Shown: positions 1 through 9,166 of the stretch, piece by piece
Position numbering within the stretch: position 1 is the first letter of the stretch
Layout: each line of letters starts with the position of its first letter
Origin: Vreelandella titanicae BH1
Lineage (GTDB): Bacteria; Pseudomonadota; Gammaproteobacteria; Pseudomonadales; Halomonadaceae
DNA length: 64,000 nt
Assembly (NCBI RefSeq): GCF_000336575.1
Contig: NZ_AOPO01000014.1
Coordinates: forward strand, 5 to 64,004
Direction of reading: 5' to 3'
Notes under the pieces: generated by a model
What the model was told of the DNA's origin: nothing
Seen by the model: only the letters and a program-made list of their open reading frames with translations
Databases searched by the model: none
Position numbers and translations under genes: made by a program

Positions 1-23
1 TTTTTTGGGCAGTTATTAGCTAG

Positions 24-1187
24 TTAGACAGTCTTCTCTAACGCTTTACCCATCTTCGTTAGGAAATCCTCACACGCTTCAAGCTGCTCAATATCAATAT
101 ATTCATCGGGCTGATGCGCCTGGGCGATGCTGCCGGGGCCCAGAATAATGGTTTGCAGGCCCTGGCCCTGGAACTGCCCAGCCTCGGTTGCATAGGCCAC
201 CGCGTGGTTGCAGCACCCTGCGGGCAAATGGTCTTTGGCTAAGCGAAGTACCTGGTCGTTTTCGCGGTCGGCCAAGCCTGGCACTGTCACGTTTAGCGGC
301 TCAGTGGTGATTTCAACGTGCTTGCCTTTGGCCTGCAGCTCAGCGCTTAGCTGGGCGCAATAGGTCTCAAAGCGCGCGTATATTTCGTCGAAAGTGTCCG
401 TGGGCAGATGGCGAATCTCCCATTCGAACTGGCACTCCCTGGCCATGATATTGATCGCCGTACCGCCTTTTATTTTGCCAACGTGCAGGCTGGTGTGCGG
501 CACGTTAAAGGCCTCATCGATGCGGCCCTCTTCCACCAACGCCGCCATGGTGTCCTCAATAAAGGTCACCAACCTTGCCGCTACGTGGATGGCTGAGGTG
601 CCTTGATTGACCTGGCTGCTGTGAGCTTCCTGACCAATCACGGTGGTACGCAGATTGGTCGCCCCTTTCTGCGCTACCACTGGCTGCATGCTGGTGGGCT
701 CGCCGACAATCACATGGGCGGTGGTGGAGTAGTGTTCGTAAAAGCGCTTAATGAGGCTTGGCGCACCCACGCAGCCGATCTCTTCGTCATAGGAGAAACC
801 CAGATAAATCGGCTGCTGCAGAGGCGCTTTCGTCCAAGTGGGCACCATCGACAATACGCAGGCGATAAAACCTTTCATATCGCAGGTGCCACGCCCATAA
901 AGGCGCCCACCGCCACCATCACGCAGGGTGAACGGATCGCTCGACCAGGGCTGCCCCGCCACCGGTACCACATCGGTATGCCCGGAAAGCATCACACCGC
1001 CCGGCGCCTCTGGGCCAATTCTTGCGATCAGGTTGGCTTTGGTACCGCAGGGGCTCATCACCCGCTCGGCGCTAACGCCATACTCTGCCAAATAGCCTTC
1101 CACATACTCAATCAGCGCCAGATTGGATTCACTGGAAGTGGTATCGAATGACACCAGCTTCGTCAGTAAAGTGGTCACGTCAGTCAT
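24..1187 (-). CDS. argE: Acetylornithine deacetylase (M20 family)
   Basis: A cytoplasmic M20 metallohydrolase that releases acetate from N-acetyl-L-ornithine in arginine biosynthesis. The 387-residue protein has the usual length. Visible family motifs are SGHTDVVPV with metal ligand His70, GRGTCDMKG with bridging Asp103, the DEEIG motif with the catalytic glutamate at 135/136, a GEPT motif near 163 and a dimerisation domain opened by the KGATNLRTTVIGQEAHSS segment. The ATG start at 1187 is preceded by a GAGAG ribosome-binding sequence. It is transcribed away from the ugp operon and stands alone in the window. The related succinyl-diaminopimelate desuccinylase DapE is a possible alternative, but overall similarity favours ArgE. 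Confidence 0.9.
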   Translation of the reverse strand: MTDVTTLLTKLVSFDTTSSESNLALIEYVEGYLAEYGVSAERVMSPCGTKANLIARIGPEAPGGVMLSGHTDVVPVAGQPWSSDPFTLRDGGGGRLYGRGTCDMKGFIACVLSMVPTWTKAPLQQPIYLGFSYDEEIGCVGAPSLIKRFYEHYSTTAHVIVGEPTSMQPVVAQKGATNLRTTVIGQEAHSSQVNQGTSAIHVAARLVTFIEDTMAALVEEGRIDEAFNVPHTSLHVGKIKGGTAINIMARECQFEWEIRHLPTDTFDEIYARFETYCAQLSAELQAKGKHVEITTEPLNVTVPGLADRENDQVLRLAKDHLPAGCCNHAVAYATEAGQFQGQGLQTIILGPGSIAQAHQPDEYIDIEQLEACEDFLTKMGKALEKTV

Positions 1188-1277
1188 ACTGCTCTCGTTA
1201 GTTGGACTCTTCCTATCACACTATCATCGCCCTCTTCCTTTTCCTACTCAGTAGGCCTGCTGGCAGCGCAATGTTGA

Positions 1278-1333
1278 CTGTCACGGCAGGTTCATCGTGC
1301 ATTCACTAAAACGTCATCTACACTTCTTAATGT
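1278..1333 (+). promoter_or_regulatory. Pho box and -10 element of the ugp operon
   Basis: Four 7-base half sites occur exactly every 11 bases: CTGTCAC (1278), GGTTCAT (1289), CATTCAC (1300) and ACGTCAT (1311). This is the spacing of tandem PhoB half sites (7 bases plus a 4-base gap). A possible -10 element, TTAATG/TAATGT at 1327-1333, lies about 10 bases downstream, as in Pho promoters where the Pho box replaces the -35 element. The site is 87 bases upstream of ugpB, whose homologue in E. coli belongs to the Pho regulon. Confidence 0.65.
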
Positions 1334-1403
1334 TCAGTGCATCTAAAAATCTCAACAAACGCATTGCACGCCTGACTAAGTTCAGGCCTATAAGGAGCTT
1401 GTT

Positions 1404-2729
1404 ATGTCTCGTTTCACACTGCACGCGCTTGCCGTAGGGGTGGCGACGGCCAGCCTAAGCCTGTCTGCTCAGGCGACAACAGAGATTAGCTGGTGGCACG
1501 CCATGGGCGGCCAACTGGGCGAAATTCTCGAAGAGATGACCCAAGACTTCAACGAGTCTCAAGACGACTACCACGTTACCCCCAGCTATCGCGGCACCTA
1601 TACCGAAACGATGACGGGCGCGATCGCCGCCTTCCGTGCCAACGAGCAGCCGCATATCCTGCAGGTGTTTGAAGTCGGCACTGGCACCATGATGAACGCC
1701 AAAGGCGCCATCTACCCAGTGTACGAGCTGATGGAAGAGCATGGCCGCGCTTTCGATAAAGAAGTCTTCCTGCCCGCCGTCGTGGGTTATTACACCGACA
1801 CCAACGGCAATATGCTTTCTTTCCCGTTTAACTCCTCTACGCCAATCATGTACTACAACCGGGACATGTTTGAAGAAGCAGGCCTGGATCCCGAGCAACC
1901 CCCACAAACATGGGACGAAGTGGCCGATTTTTCACGCCAAATTGTCGACTCTGGTGCGGCCAGCTGTGGCTTTACCACCTCCTGGCCTAGCTGGGTCATG
2001 CTGGAAAACTTCTCCGCTTGGCATAACGTGCCGCTAGGTACACTGGAAAACGGCTTTGGCGGTATGGAAACCGAGTTTACCTTCAACAATGAGCTGGTCG
2101 CTCGCCACTGGGACAACCTCCACGACTGGCAGGAAGAAGGTGTCTTTAAATGGGGTGGCCCCGGCTCCGGCCCCGACTCTGAGCCGATGTTCTACTCCCA
2201 GGACTGCGCGATTTTCTTCGGCTCTTCTGCTTCACGTGCGGATGTCGCCGCCAATTCAGAATTTGAAGTTGGCTTTGGCATGCAGCCCTACTACGACGAC
2301 GTAGAAGGCGCACCGCAGAACTCAATTATCGGTGGCGCCACTCTGTGGGCACTGCAGGGCCATAGCGATGACGAATACGAAGCCGTTGCGGCGTTCTTTG
2401 AGTACCTCTCCCAGCCCGAAGTACAGGCACAGTGGCACCAGCAAACTGGCTACCTGCCCATCACTCAGGCCGCTTGGGATCTGAGCCAAGAACAGGGCTA
2501 CTACGAAGAGAATCCAGGCGCGGATATTTCGCTGAAACAGATGACTCTCAACGAGCCGACCGAGAACTCCAAAGGCCTACGCTTTGGTAACTTCGTGCAG
2601 ATTCGCGACATCATCTCCGAAGAGATGGAAGCGGTGATGACCGGTGACAAATCGGGTCAGGAAGCAGCGGATGAAGCAGTAGCACGCGGCAATGATCTGC
2701 TCCGTGATTTTGAAGCTGCCAACCAGTAA
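1404..2729 (+). CDS. ugpB: sn-Glycerol-3-phosphate ABC transporter, periplasmic binding protein
   Basis: The periplasmic solute-binding subunit of the UgpBAEC importer for glycerol-3-phosphate and glycerophosphodiesters. It is 441 residues with an N-terminal signal peptide (hydrophobic core near residues 8-20, probable cleavage after AQA at 24) and a bacterial extracellular solute-binding family 1 fold. The mature start TTEISWWHAMGG closely resembles UgpB of E. coli. The ATG at 1404 has a strong TAAGGAG ribosome-binding site. It is the first gene of the ugp cluster and sits under a four-half-site Pho box, so phosphate starvation is the likely inducer. Substrate assignment is from homology; other sugar-type substrates remain possible. 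Confidence 0.9.
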   Translation: MSRFTLHALAVGVATASLSLSAQATTEISWWHAMGGQLGEILEEMTQDFNESQDDYHVTPSYRGTYTETMTGAIAAFRANEQPHILQVFEVGTGTMMNAKGAIYPVYELMEEHGRAFDKEVFLPAVVGYYTDTNGNMLSFPFNSSTPIMYYNRDMFEEAGLDPEQPPQTWDEVADFSRQIVDSGAASCGFTTSWPSWVMLENFSAWHNVPLGTLENGFGGMETEFTFNNELVARHWDNLHDWQEEGVFKWGGPGSGPDSEPMFYSQDCAIFFGSSASRADVAANSEFEVGFGMQPYYDDVEGAPQNSIIGGATLWALQGHSDDEYEAVAAFFEYLSQPEVQAQWHQQTGYLPITQAAWDLSQEQGYYEENPGADISLKQMTLNEPTENSKGLRFGNFVQIRDIISEEMEAVMTGDKSGQEAADEAVARGNDLLRDFEAANQ

Positions 2730-2743
2730 ATAAGCTCTCACTT

Positions 2744-2782
2744 CGCCGCCTTCCCTATGGGGTAGGCGGCGATTTTGTTTGT
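2744..2782 (+). terminator. Attenuating hairpin between ugpB and ugpA
   Basis: An inverted repeat CGCCGCCT (2744-2751) and AGGCGGCG (2764-2771), extended by CCC/GGG around a short loop, is followed by ATTTTGTTTGTT. It looks like an intrinsic terminator in the 90-base gap after ugpB. Partial readthrough would give more binding protein than membrane subunits, as is common in ABC importer operons. Confidence 0.6.
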
Positions 2783-2819
2783 TGATGCTTATATTTACTA
2801 ACCATTTGCAGAGCTGCCC

Positions 2820-3704
2820 ATGCAAACCAAACGCATGACCTACCCTGGTCGCTTTTTGCCCTACGCGCTGCTGGCGCCCCAGGTGATTGTGACACTGATT
2901 TTCTTTATCTGGCCTGCGGGCCAGGCGCTGTATCAGTCGCTGTTGCGCGAAGACGCCTTTGGGCTGCGCTCAACGTTTGTGGGTCTTGAGAACTTTGCCC
3001 GTCTATTTCGTGACGGCAGTTATGTCAATTCGCTATCGGTGACGGTGGTATTCGCCGTGGGCACTACCCTGCTATCGATGACAGTGGCGCTTTTATTGGC
3101 CAGTACCGTCAACCGGATGATTCGCTCACGCAGCACCTACACCACGCTACTGGTGTGGCCCTACGCCATCGCCCCCGCGCTTGCGGGCGTGTTGTGGTGG
3201 TTTATCTTCAACCCCTCTATCGGCATTGTGCCCTATATGCTGGAAATGGTGGGTTACCAGTGGAACCACCGTAACTCGGGCAGTGACGCCATGCTGCTGG
3301 TGATTTTTGCCGCCGCCTGGAAGCAGATATCCTATAACTTTTTGTTTTTCCTGGCGGGCTTACAGTCAATCCCGCAATCGCTGATTGAAGCCGCCTCCAT
3401 TGACGGCGCCAGCCCGACTAAGCGCTTCTGGACGATTATTTTCCCGCTGCTCACGCCGACCACTTTCTTCTTGCTGGTGGTTAATGTGGTGTATGCCATG
3501 TTCGACACCTTCGCGATCATCCACGCCACCACCGCAGGCGGCCCGGCCCAGGCGACCAACATCTTGGTTTACAAAGTGTATGCCGACGGTTTTGTAGGGC
3601 TCAACCTTGGTTCATCTGCTGCTCAGTCGGTGATTCTGATGGTGATTGTGGTGGCATTAACGATGATTCAGTTCCGCTTTATTGAGCGCCGCGTCAATTA
3701 CTAA
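2820..3704 (+). CDS. ugpA: sn-Glycerol-3-phosphate ABC transporter permease
   Basis: An inner-membrane permease subunit of 294 residues that forms the translocation channel with UgpE. Six hydrophobic membrane segments can be traced. The cytoplasmic EAA loop [15 protein letters not shown], which docks to the ATPase, is intact near residue 190. The N-terminus [11 protein letters not shown] is typical of UgpA. The ribosome-binding site of the ATG at 2820 is weak and an in-frame ATG at 2835 ([10 protein letters not shown]) is a possible alternative start. It follows ugpB after an attenuator-like hairpin and lies 18 bases before ugpE. Confidence 0.92.
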   Translation: MQTKRMTYPGRFLPYALLAPQVIVTLIFFIWPAGQALYQSLLREDAFGLRSTFVGLENFARLFRDGSYVNSLSVTVVFAVGTTLLSMTVALLLASTVNRMIRSRSTYTTLLVWPYAIAPALAGVLWWFIFNPSIGIVPYMLEMVGYQWNHRNSGSDAMLLVIFAAAWKQISYNFLFFLAGLQSIPQSLIEAASIDGASPTKRFWTIIFPLLTPTTFFLLVVNVVYAMFDTFAIIHATTAGGPAQATNILVYKVYADGFVGLNLGSSAAQSVILMVIVVALTMIQFRFIERRVNY

Positions 3705-3722
3705 GCCTTTGGGAGAACGTTA

Positions 3723-4565
3723 ATGGTTGAAAACCGCCCTTGGGCTAACCTGATAGCCCATATTGTTTTGATCTCTGGTGTCGCGCTGGTGGTTTTTCCG
3801 GTGTATGTCGCGATCATCGCCTCTACCCATTCCCTATCGGGTTTGCTGCAGGGTACGCTGCCACTGCTGCCCGGTGGTCACGGGATCGAAAACTACACGC
3901 GCATGTGGCAGTCGGGCGTCTCCAATGCCGGCGCACCGCCGGCCGCCCTGATGCTGTGGAACAGTTTTATCATGGCCATGGCGATCACGGTGGGTAAGCT
4001 GTCTATTTCGCTGCTTTCCGCCTTTGCCATCGTCTACTTCCGTTTCCGCTTCCGGATGTTCTTCTTCTGGGTGATCTTCGTCACGTTGATGCTGCCGGTG
4101 GAAGTGCGCATTATTCCGACTTTTAAGGTCGTTGCGGATCTTAAAATGCTCAATAGCTTTGCCGGGCTATCGATCCCGCTGATTGCCTCGGCTACCGCAA
4201 CCTTCTTGTTCCGCCAGTTCTTTATGACCATTCCCGAAGAGATGCTCGAAGCCGCCCGAGTCGATGGCGCCGGGCCACTGAAGTTTTTTAAAGACATCTT
4301 AATGCCGCTGTCGGTGACCAATATCGCCGCGCTGTTTGTGATCATGTTTATCTACGGCTGGAACCAGTACCTCTGGCCGTTAATTATCACTACCGACCCT
4401 GATTATTACACCATCGTAATGGGCATTCAGCGCATGACTTCTGAAGAGAACCCACAGTGGCAATTAGTGATGGCCGCGGTGGTCATGGCAGCGCTGCCGC
4501 CTGTATTAGTGATTCTGTTTATGCAACGCCTATTTGTGAAAGGCCTGACCGAGACGGAGAAATAA
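3723..4565 (+). CDS. ugpE: sn-Glycerol-3-phosphate ABC transporter permease
   Basis: The second permease subunit of the Ugp importer, 280 residues, partner of UgpA in the inner membrane. It has six predicted membrane segments and an intact EAA loop, [14 protein letters not shown], followed by the usual ILMPL. GGGAGAACGTTA before the ATG at 3723 provides a ribosome-binding site. Its stop codon is one base from the ATG of ugpC, which suggests translational coupling with the ATPase gene. Confidence 0.92.
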   Translation: MVENRPWANLIAHIVLISGVALVVFPVYVAIIASTHSLSGLLQGTLPLLPGGHGIENYTRMWQSGVSNAGAPPAALMLWNSFIMAMAITVGKLSISLLSAFAIVYFRFRFRMFFFWVIFVTLMLPVEVRIIPTFKVVADLKMLNSFAGLSIPLIASATATFLFRQFFMTIPEEMLEAARVDGAGPLKFFKDILMPLSVTNIAALFVIMFIYGWNQYLWPLIITTDPDYYTIVMGIQRMTSEENPQWQLVMAAVVMAALPPVLVILFMQRLFVKGLTETEK

Positions 4566-4566
4566 G

Positions 4567-5622
4567 ATGGCCAGCATTACCTTGGAAGGGCTAAAGAAAA
4601 CCTATAGCGGCGATGTTCATGCCGTCAAAGGCATCGACTTACAGATTGAAGATGGCGAGTTTGTGGTGCTGGTGGGGCCTTCCGGCTGCGGCAAATCTAC
4701 CCTACTCCGCATGGTGGCGGGGCTTGAAACCATTACCGAAGGCACGCTCAAAATCGGTGACCGGGTGGTCAATAAGCTAGAGCCCGCCGAGCGCGATATC
4801 GCCATGGTGTTCCAGAACTACGCGCTCTACCCGCATATGACGGTGTACAACAACCTAGCTTACGGCCTCAAGAACCGCGGGTTTAACAAAGAAGACATTG
4901 AAAAGCGCGTGCGAATTGCCGCCAAAATGCTCGAGATCGAAGAGTTTCTGGAGCGCAAACCGCGCAAGCTCTCTGGTGGTCAGCGCCAGCGCGTCGCCAT
5001 GGGCCGCGCGTTGGTGCGCGACCCGGCAGCCTTTCTATTCGATGAGCCACTTTCCAACCTGGATGCCAAACTGCGCGTGCAGATGCGCGTGGAGATCAAA
5101 CAGCTGCAGCGGCGCCTGAAGACTACCAGCCTGTATGTGACCCACGACCAGCTGGAAGCCATGACACTGGGTGACCGTTTAGTGGTTCTTAACGCCGGGC
5201 AGATTGAGCAAGTGGGCACACCCATGGATATCTACGCCCGCCCCGCCAGCATGTTTGTCGCCGGGTTTATCGGCTCCCCCGCCATGAACATGCTGCCGGT
5301 GGATTACTTGAACGAACAAGGCGCCAATGGCCTGCTGGATAACCTGCCCGACGGCACCGATGTCGTCGGCATTCGACCGGATGATATGCATCTAACGCCG
5401 CCGACCGCGCCTCACCTAATTGTCGACTCAACGCTGGCGCTGTTTGAAGCCGCGGGGGCCGAAAGCCACCTATATGTGACCCTCGCCGATAGCGACCAGC
5501 CTACAGTCATCCGCGTTTCGGGGCAGCCGCCCGTTGCCGAAGGCGAAACCCTGCGATTTTTTGTGACCCGCGACGCTCTGCATCCTTTCAACAGCGCCAC
5601 GGGAAAACGCACCGGGGATTGA
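4567..5622 (+). CDS. ugpC: sn-Glycerol-3-phosphate ABC transporter ATP-binding protein
   Basis: The ATPase that powers Ugp import; two copies bind the cytoplasmic loops of UgpA and UgpE. The 351-residue protein has a Walker A motif GPSGCGKST (37-45), Q-loop [13 protein letters not shown] signature LSGGQRQRV (135-143), Walker B AFLFDEP (155-161) and the switch histidine in [12 protein letters not shown]-terminal TOBE/OB region follows from about residue 235 and is somewhat divergent. It is the last gene of the operon. No glycerophosphodiesterase gene (ugpQ) follows, unlike in E. coli, so any phosphodiesterase must be encoded elsewhere. Confidence 0.92.
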   Translation: MASITLEGLKKTYSGDVHAVKGIDLQIEDGEFVVLVGPSGCGKSTLLRMVAGLETITEGTLKIGDRVVNKLEPAERDIAMVFQNYALYPHMTVYNNLAYGLKNRGFNKEDIEKRVRIAAKMLEIEEFLERKPRKLSGGQRQRVAMGRALVRDPAAFLFDEPLSNLDAKLRVQMRVEIKQLQRRLKTTSLYVTHDQLEAMTLGDRLVVLNAGQIEQVGTPMDIYARPASMFVAGFIGSPAMNMLPVDYLNEQGANGLLDNLPDGTDVVGIRPDDMHLTPPTAPHLIVDSTLALFEAAGAESHLYVTLADSDQPTVIRVSGQPPVAEGETLRFFVTRDALHPFNSATGKRTGD

Positions 5623-5642
5623 ATACCTATCCCCCGAAAGAC

Positions 5643-5668
5643 AAAACAAGAAAAACAAGAAAAACAAG
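5643..5668 (+). repeat. Short A-rich direct repeat
   Basis: Three consecutive copies of an AAAAACAAG-like 8-9 base unit lie in the 96-base gap between ugpC and the sigma factor gene. I see no terminator hairpin after ugpC, so transcription may run on into the sigma factor gene. Confidence 0.6.
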
Positions 5669-5682
5669 TCAACGGAGAAACC

Positions 5683-5697
5683 ATGCGCTACGTTTGA
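5683..5697 (+). pseudogene. Probable remnant of a YCII/DGPF gene start
   Basis: The sequence GGAGAAACC-ATG-CGC-TAC-GTT-TGA is a well-formed ribosome-binding site followed by Met-Arg-Tyr-Val and a stop. M(R/K)YV is the usual start of YCII/DGPF proteins; the intact one at 10009 begins MKYV. ECF42 sigma genes typically sit next to such a gene. I infer that most of a YCII gene was deleted here, leaving its first four codons ahead of the sigma factor gene. It is too short to exclude chance. Confidence 0.4.
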
Positions 5698-5721
5698 GAT
5701 AAAGCTTACGGATCTCCCTTG

Positions 5722-6951
5722 ATGAGTACTGAACCTTCATACGTCGATGACCTGTATCGTGAGCACTCCCGGCGCGTGCAGGCGACGCTGATACGCCTGC
5801 TGGGGGATTTTGAACTAGCCGAAGAAGCCATGCAGGATGCCTTTGTGGCGGCGGTTCAACAGTGGCCGGTTAACGGCAAACCTGACAACCCCACGGCATG
5901 GCTAATTCGCACCGGCTACCACTGCGGAATAGACCAAATTCGCCAACGCAGTACTGCTCGCCGTCGGGCTCACTTGCTATTACCCACAGATGAAGCGCTG
6001 GATCTTGAGCCCACCACCATCGAAGATGACGCCTTGCGGCTGCTATTCACCTGCTGCCACCCAAGTTTGAGCATGGAAGCACGGATTGCCCTGACGCTTC
6101 GCGAGATGTGCGGTTTGACCACTGAGCAAGTAGCCAGCGCGCTACTGATGAAGCCTACGACGCTGGCACAGCGTATCGTACGAGCCAAACGCAAAATTCG
6201 CGATGCGCATATCCCTTATGCCGTGCCTACCCAGGAAGAGCTGCCCGAGCGTTTACCCGATGTGCTCCAAGTCATCTATCTGGTCTTCAACGAAGGCTAC
6301 TCGCGCAGCACGGGCGCCAGCGTGGTCGATATCAGCCTAACAAAAGAAGCCATGCGACTGGGCAATGAGCTGGCACGGCTACTGCCCCAGGGGGAGGTAT
6401 TTGGGCTGATGGCCTTAATGCTGCTTAATGATGCCCGCCGGGATGCGCGTCAGGATAGCGACGGGGAACTGGTCACCCTGGATGCTCAGGACAGACGCCT
6501 ATGGCGCCAAGAGGATATCCAGACCGGCATTGCATGGCTGGAACAGGCGCTGGCGCTCACCCCCACCGGGTACTACACCCTTCAGGCGTCGATTGCCGCC
6601 GTACATGCCCAGGCTAGCCGCGCCGAGCTGACTGATTGGGGGCGCATCGTCAGGCTCTACGACGCCCTCTGCCGACGTTTTCCATCACCCATCCTGGCGC
6701 TGAACCGTGCGGTCGCCATTGCCATGAATGGTGCACCCGATACCGGCCTGAAGTTACTCGACGACATCGCTCAACACCCGCAAATCAACCGCTATTATCT
6801 ATTTCATGCCGCCAAAGCGGATTTACTGCGTCGCCAAGGCCAGCATGAGGCCGCGCGCAGCGCCTATCAACAGGCGCTACTATTGGTCACCCTGGATCCA
6901 GAAAAACGCTTTTTGCTAAAGCGGTTAAACGAACTAGAGCCAGCTCCATAA
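5722..6951 (+). CDS. ECF42-group RNA polymerase sigma factor with C-terminal TPR-like domain
   Basis: An extracytoplasmic-function-type sigma factor of 409 residues, about twice the length of a simple ECF sigma. Region 2 (about 10-80, with FELAEEAMQDAF) and region 4 (about 105-165, with LTLREMCGLTTEQVA) are followed by a long helical domain of the DUF6596/TPR type, including the conserved VFNEGY motif near residue 193. This architecture is that of group ECF42, whose C-terminal extension is thought to control activity in place of an anti-sigma factor. An ATG at 5722 is used here; the preceding TTG at 5719 is less likely. Its probable targets are the DGPF genes at 9.2-10.8 kb. No ECF42-like promoter is seen upstream of the gene itself. 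Confidence 0.88.
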   Translation: MSTEPSYVDDLYREHSRRVQATLIRLLGDFELAEEAMQDAFVAAVQQWPVNGKPDNPTAWLIRTGYHCGIDQIRQRSTARRRAHLLLPTDEALDLEPTTIEDDALRLLFTCCHPSLSMEARIALTLREMCGLTTEQVASALLMKPTTLAQRIVRAKRKIRDAHIPYAVPTQEELPERLPDVLQVIYLVFNEGYSRSTGASVVDISLTKEAMRLGNELARLLPQGEVFGLMALMLLNDARRDARQDSDGELVTLDAQDRRLWRQEDIQTGIAWLEQALALTPTGYYTLQASIAAVHAQASRAELTDWGRIVRLYDALCRRFPSPILALNRAVAIAMNGAPDTGLKLLDDIAQHPQINRYYLFHAAKADLLRRQGQHEAARSAYQQALLLVTLDPEKRFLLKRLNELEPAP

Positions 6952-6958
6952 ACATTCG

Positions 6959-8011
6959 TTAGCCCCGCATAGAGATCGACATGTCGCCATAGATATTTGC
7001 CTGAACCGTCGGGCGCCGCAGGTACTCATGGGGAAATCCTAAAGGCACCGCGCTGACCTCGTCGAGCCGTGCCAATTGGTCACCTGTCAGTTCCAGTTCG
7101 AGTGCAGCCAGATTGGCTTCAAGCTGACTTATCGATCGCGCTCCAATGAGCGGTGCAGCCATACCAGGACGGGTGAGCAGCCATGCTAAAGCCACAGTGG
7201 CAGGTGATGTATTTTGTTCCGTAGCGACCTGTTTCACTTCGTCAATAATGCGAAAGCTGCGTTCGGGGACGGGCCCCGCCTCGGTCACGATGGCGGCACG
7301 GCTGCCGCTGACCACGTTTTCGGGTACGAGTGCAGCACGATTGTACTTCCCCGTCAGGAGTCCACTCGCCAGCGGTGACCAGGGCATGATACCCATCCCC
7401 ATTTCACGCGCCATCGGAACCAAGTCACCTTCCACGCTGCGCTCAATCAGATTGTATTCCAGCTGCATTGCAACCATTGGCGACCAGCCCCGGAGATCGG
7501 CGATAGCCTGCATCCGTGAAGCCTGCCAGGAAGGGATATCCGACAGCCCCAGATAAACGACCTTTCCTGCTGCCACCAAATCATCCATGGCGCGCAGAAT
7601 CTCTTCCACGGGAGTGGTGAAATCCCAGGCGTGCAGATACAGCAGGTCGATATAGTCGCTGCCCAGGCGCGTCAGGCTGTCTTCTACCGAACGAACCATG
7701 CTACGTCGGCTGTTGCCTCCAGAGTTGGGGTCATCACCGCGCATCGGCAAGGTGTATTTTGTGGCAATGACCAGGCGATCCCGTTTCCCCTGGGCGAAAC
7801 GGCCGACAAAGGACTCGGAAGTGCCACCCGTATAGTAATTCGCCGTATCAATGAAGTTGCCGCCGTGATCGACGTAGCGATCAAAGAGCGCGCGGGAGGT
7901 CGACTCGTCGGCGCCGAAGCTCCATTTCGTGCCGAAAGTCATGGTGCCTAGCGCCATAGGCGATATTTTCAGGCCAGAACGGCCCAGCAAGCGGTAATGG
8001 TCGAGCTGCAT
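6959..8011 (-). CDS. Aldo/keto reductase
   Basis: A cytoplasmic NADPH-dependent aldo/keto reductase of 350 residues with a TIM-barrel fold. The N-terminus RLLGRSGLKISPMALGTMTFG is typical. Catalytic tetrad positions can be traced: Asp and Tyr in FIDTANYYTG, Lys in VIATKYTLP and His in YLHAWD. The C-terminal cofactor-binding part PLIGARSISQLEANL is present. The natural substrate cannot be read from sequence. It is divergent from a LysR regulator gene 99 bases away, which is a common arrangement of a regulator and its target, and it converges on the sigma factor gene with a 7-base gap. Confidence 0.85.
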   Translation of the reverse strand: MQLDHYRLLGRSGLKISPMALGTMTFGTKWSFGADESTSRALFDRYVDHGGNFIDTANYYTGGTSESFVGRFAQGKRDRLVIATKYTLPMRGDDPNSGGNSRRSMVRSVEDSLTRLGSDYIDLLYLHAWDFTTPVEEILRAMDDLVAAGKVVYLGLSDIPSWQASRMQAIADLRGWSPMVAMQLEYNLIERSVEGDLVPMAREMGMGIMPWSPLASGLLTGKYNRAALVPENVVSGSRAAIVTEAGPVPERSFRIIDEVKQVATEQNTSPATVALAWLLTRPGMAAPLIGARSISQLEANLAALELELTGDQLARLDEVSAVPLGFPHEYLRRPTVQANIYGDMSISMRG

Positions 8012-8110
8012 GGGATTCTCCCTAAGCTGTTGGTTTCCGCAATGGTGGGCTTGTTCTTAAACTGACAGAATACACCGATATATTCATGGACTATGAAGCT
8101 GAAATGAACA

Positions 8111-9022
8111 ATGAAAGGTAGCGATGTGGCGGAATTGGGTGCCTTCGTGGCAATCGTTGAACATGGCAATTTCGCACGAGCGGCGGGATGGCTCGGTGTT
8201 TCGCCCTCGGCACTCAGCCAGACGATCCAGCGGTTAGAGGCACGCTTAGGACAGCGCCTTTTGAACCGAACCACTCGAACCACGCGGCCAACGGAGGCGG
8301 GCCAACAGTTGTATGAGCGAGTTCGGCCCGCTCTGAAGGAGATTTCAGCGGCTCAAGCGCAGTTGCTGGAGCAACAGGACGAGCTTGGCGGACGGTTGCG
8401 GATCAATGCGTCGCGCGCTGGGGCTGCTTATGCGCTGGCACCACATCTGGCTAGCTTTGCCGAGACTTACCCTGGAATTGAAGTCGAGATCGTCGTCTCT
8501 GATCGTTTGGAAAATGTGGTGGCTAGTGAGTGTGATGCCGGACTGCGGCTCGGTGAGAGCCTGGAACAGGATATGGTGGGAGTGCCAATGAGCGAGCCGC
8601 TACGTTGGATTGCGGTGGCATCGCCGCTCTATCTGGCTCGGGCAGGGACACCGGAGCATCCCGCTGCTTTGAAGGAACACACCTGTATCAATATGCGCTG
8701 GCCCAGCGGAGGACATCTGTTCCATTGGGAATTCGAGTGCGAAGGTCAGTCCGTTCGGGTGGCTGTGACCGGCCCGCTGTGTACCAACGATGTGGCAACG
8801 CGACTGCGTGCGGTCAAGGATGGACTTGGTATTGGTTATTTCCTTGAGCCGGAGGTGAGGGGCTTGCTATCGGCCGGCGATGCCGTTGAGGTGCTGGAGT
8901 CTTGGTGTCCAAGGGAGCCAGGGTTCTACCTCTACTACCCAGGCAACCGACTAGTCACTCCGCAACTTCGGGCGTTTCTCGATCATGTCATGGCGCGCCG
9001 TCGGAAAGTCGTTGCTACGTAA
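8111..9022 (+). CDS. LysR-family transcriptional regulator
   Basis: A 303-residue LysR regulator. A winged helix-turn-helix lies at the N-terminus (about residues 8-66, with FARAAGWLGVSPSALSQTI as recognition region) and an effector-binding domain from about residue 90. It is divergent from the aldo/keto reductase gene, so I infer that it controls that gene and possibly itself from the shared 99-base gap. The effector is unknown. The ATG at 8111 gives the expected start about eight residues before the helix-turn-helix. Confidence 0.88.
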   Translation: MKGSDVAELGAFVAIVEHGNFARAAGWLGVSPSALSQTIQRLEARLGQRLLNRTTRTTRPTEAGQQLYERVRPALKEISAAQAQLLEQQDELGGRLRINASRAGAAYALAPHLASFAETYPGIEVEIVVSDRLENVVASECDAGLRLGESLEQDMVGVPMSEPLRWIAVASPLYLARAGTPEHPAALKEHTCINMRWPSGGHLFHWEFECEGQSVRVAVTGPLCTNDVATRLRAVKDGLGIGYFLEPEVRGLLSAGDAVEVLESWCPREPGFYLYYPGNRLVTPQLRAFLDHVMARRRKVVAT

Positions 9023-9100
9023 TAAGATCATTTAACCTGCATCCGATAGCAGAAGGAAATCAACCAGATATTCCGATTACCAAAAATAATATCTAGGCTG

Positions 9101-9127
9101 TGTCGATCCGTGAGCACGTCAAACGAC
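9101..9127 (+). promoter_or_regulatory. Candidate ECF42-dependent promoter
   Basis: TGTCGA (9101-9106) and CGAC (9124-9127) are separated by 17 bases and lie 40 bases upstream of the YCII-VOC gene. From memory, ECF42 promoters have TGTCGA at -35 and a CGA/TC-type -10 element. This position before a DGPF operon, in a segment with an ECF42 gene, fits that role. Direct evidence is the sequence match only. Confidence 0.55.
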
Positions 9128-9166
9128 TACAGAGAGTCACTACCCTGAACAACCAGGAGGCTCTCA

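Noticed and set aside
603-1151. 182-residue plus-strand frame
   Set aside because: It lies entirely opposite argE, whose protein is clearly conserved; this is a shadow frame.
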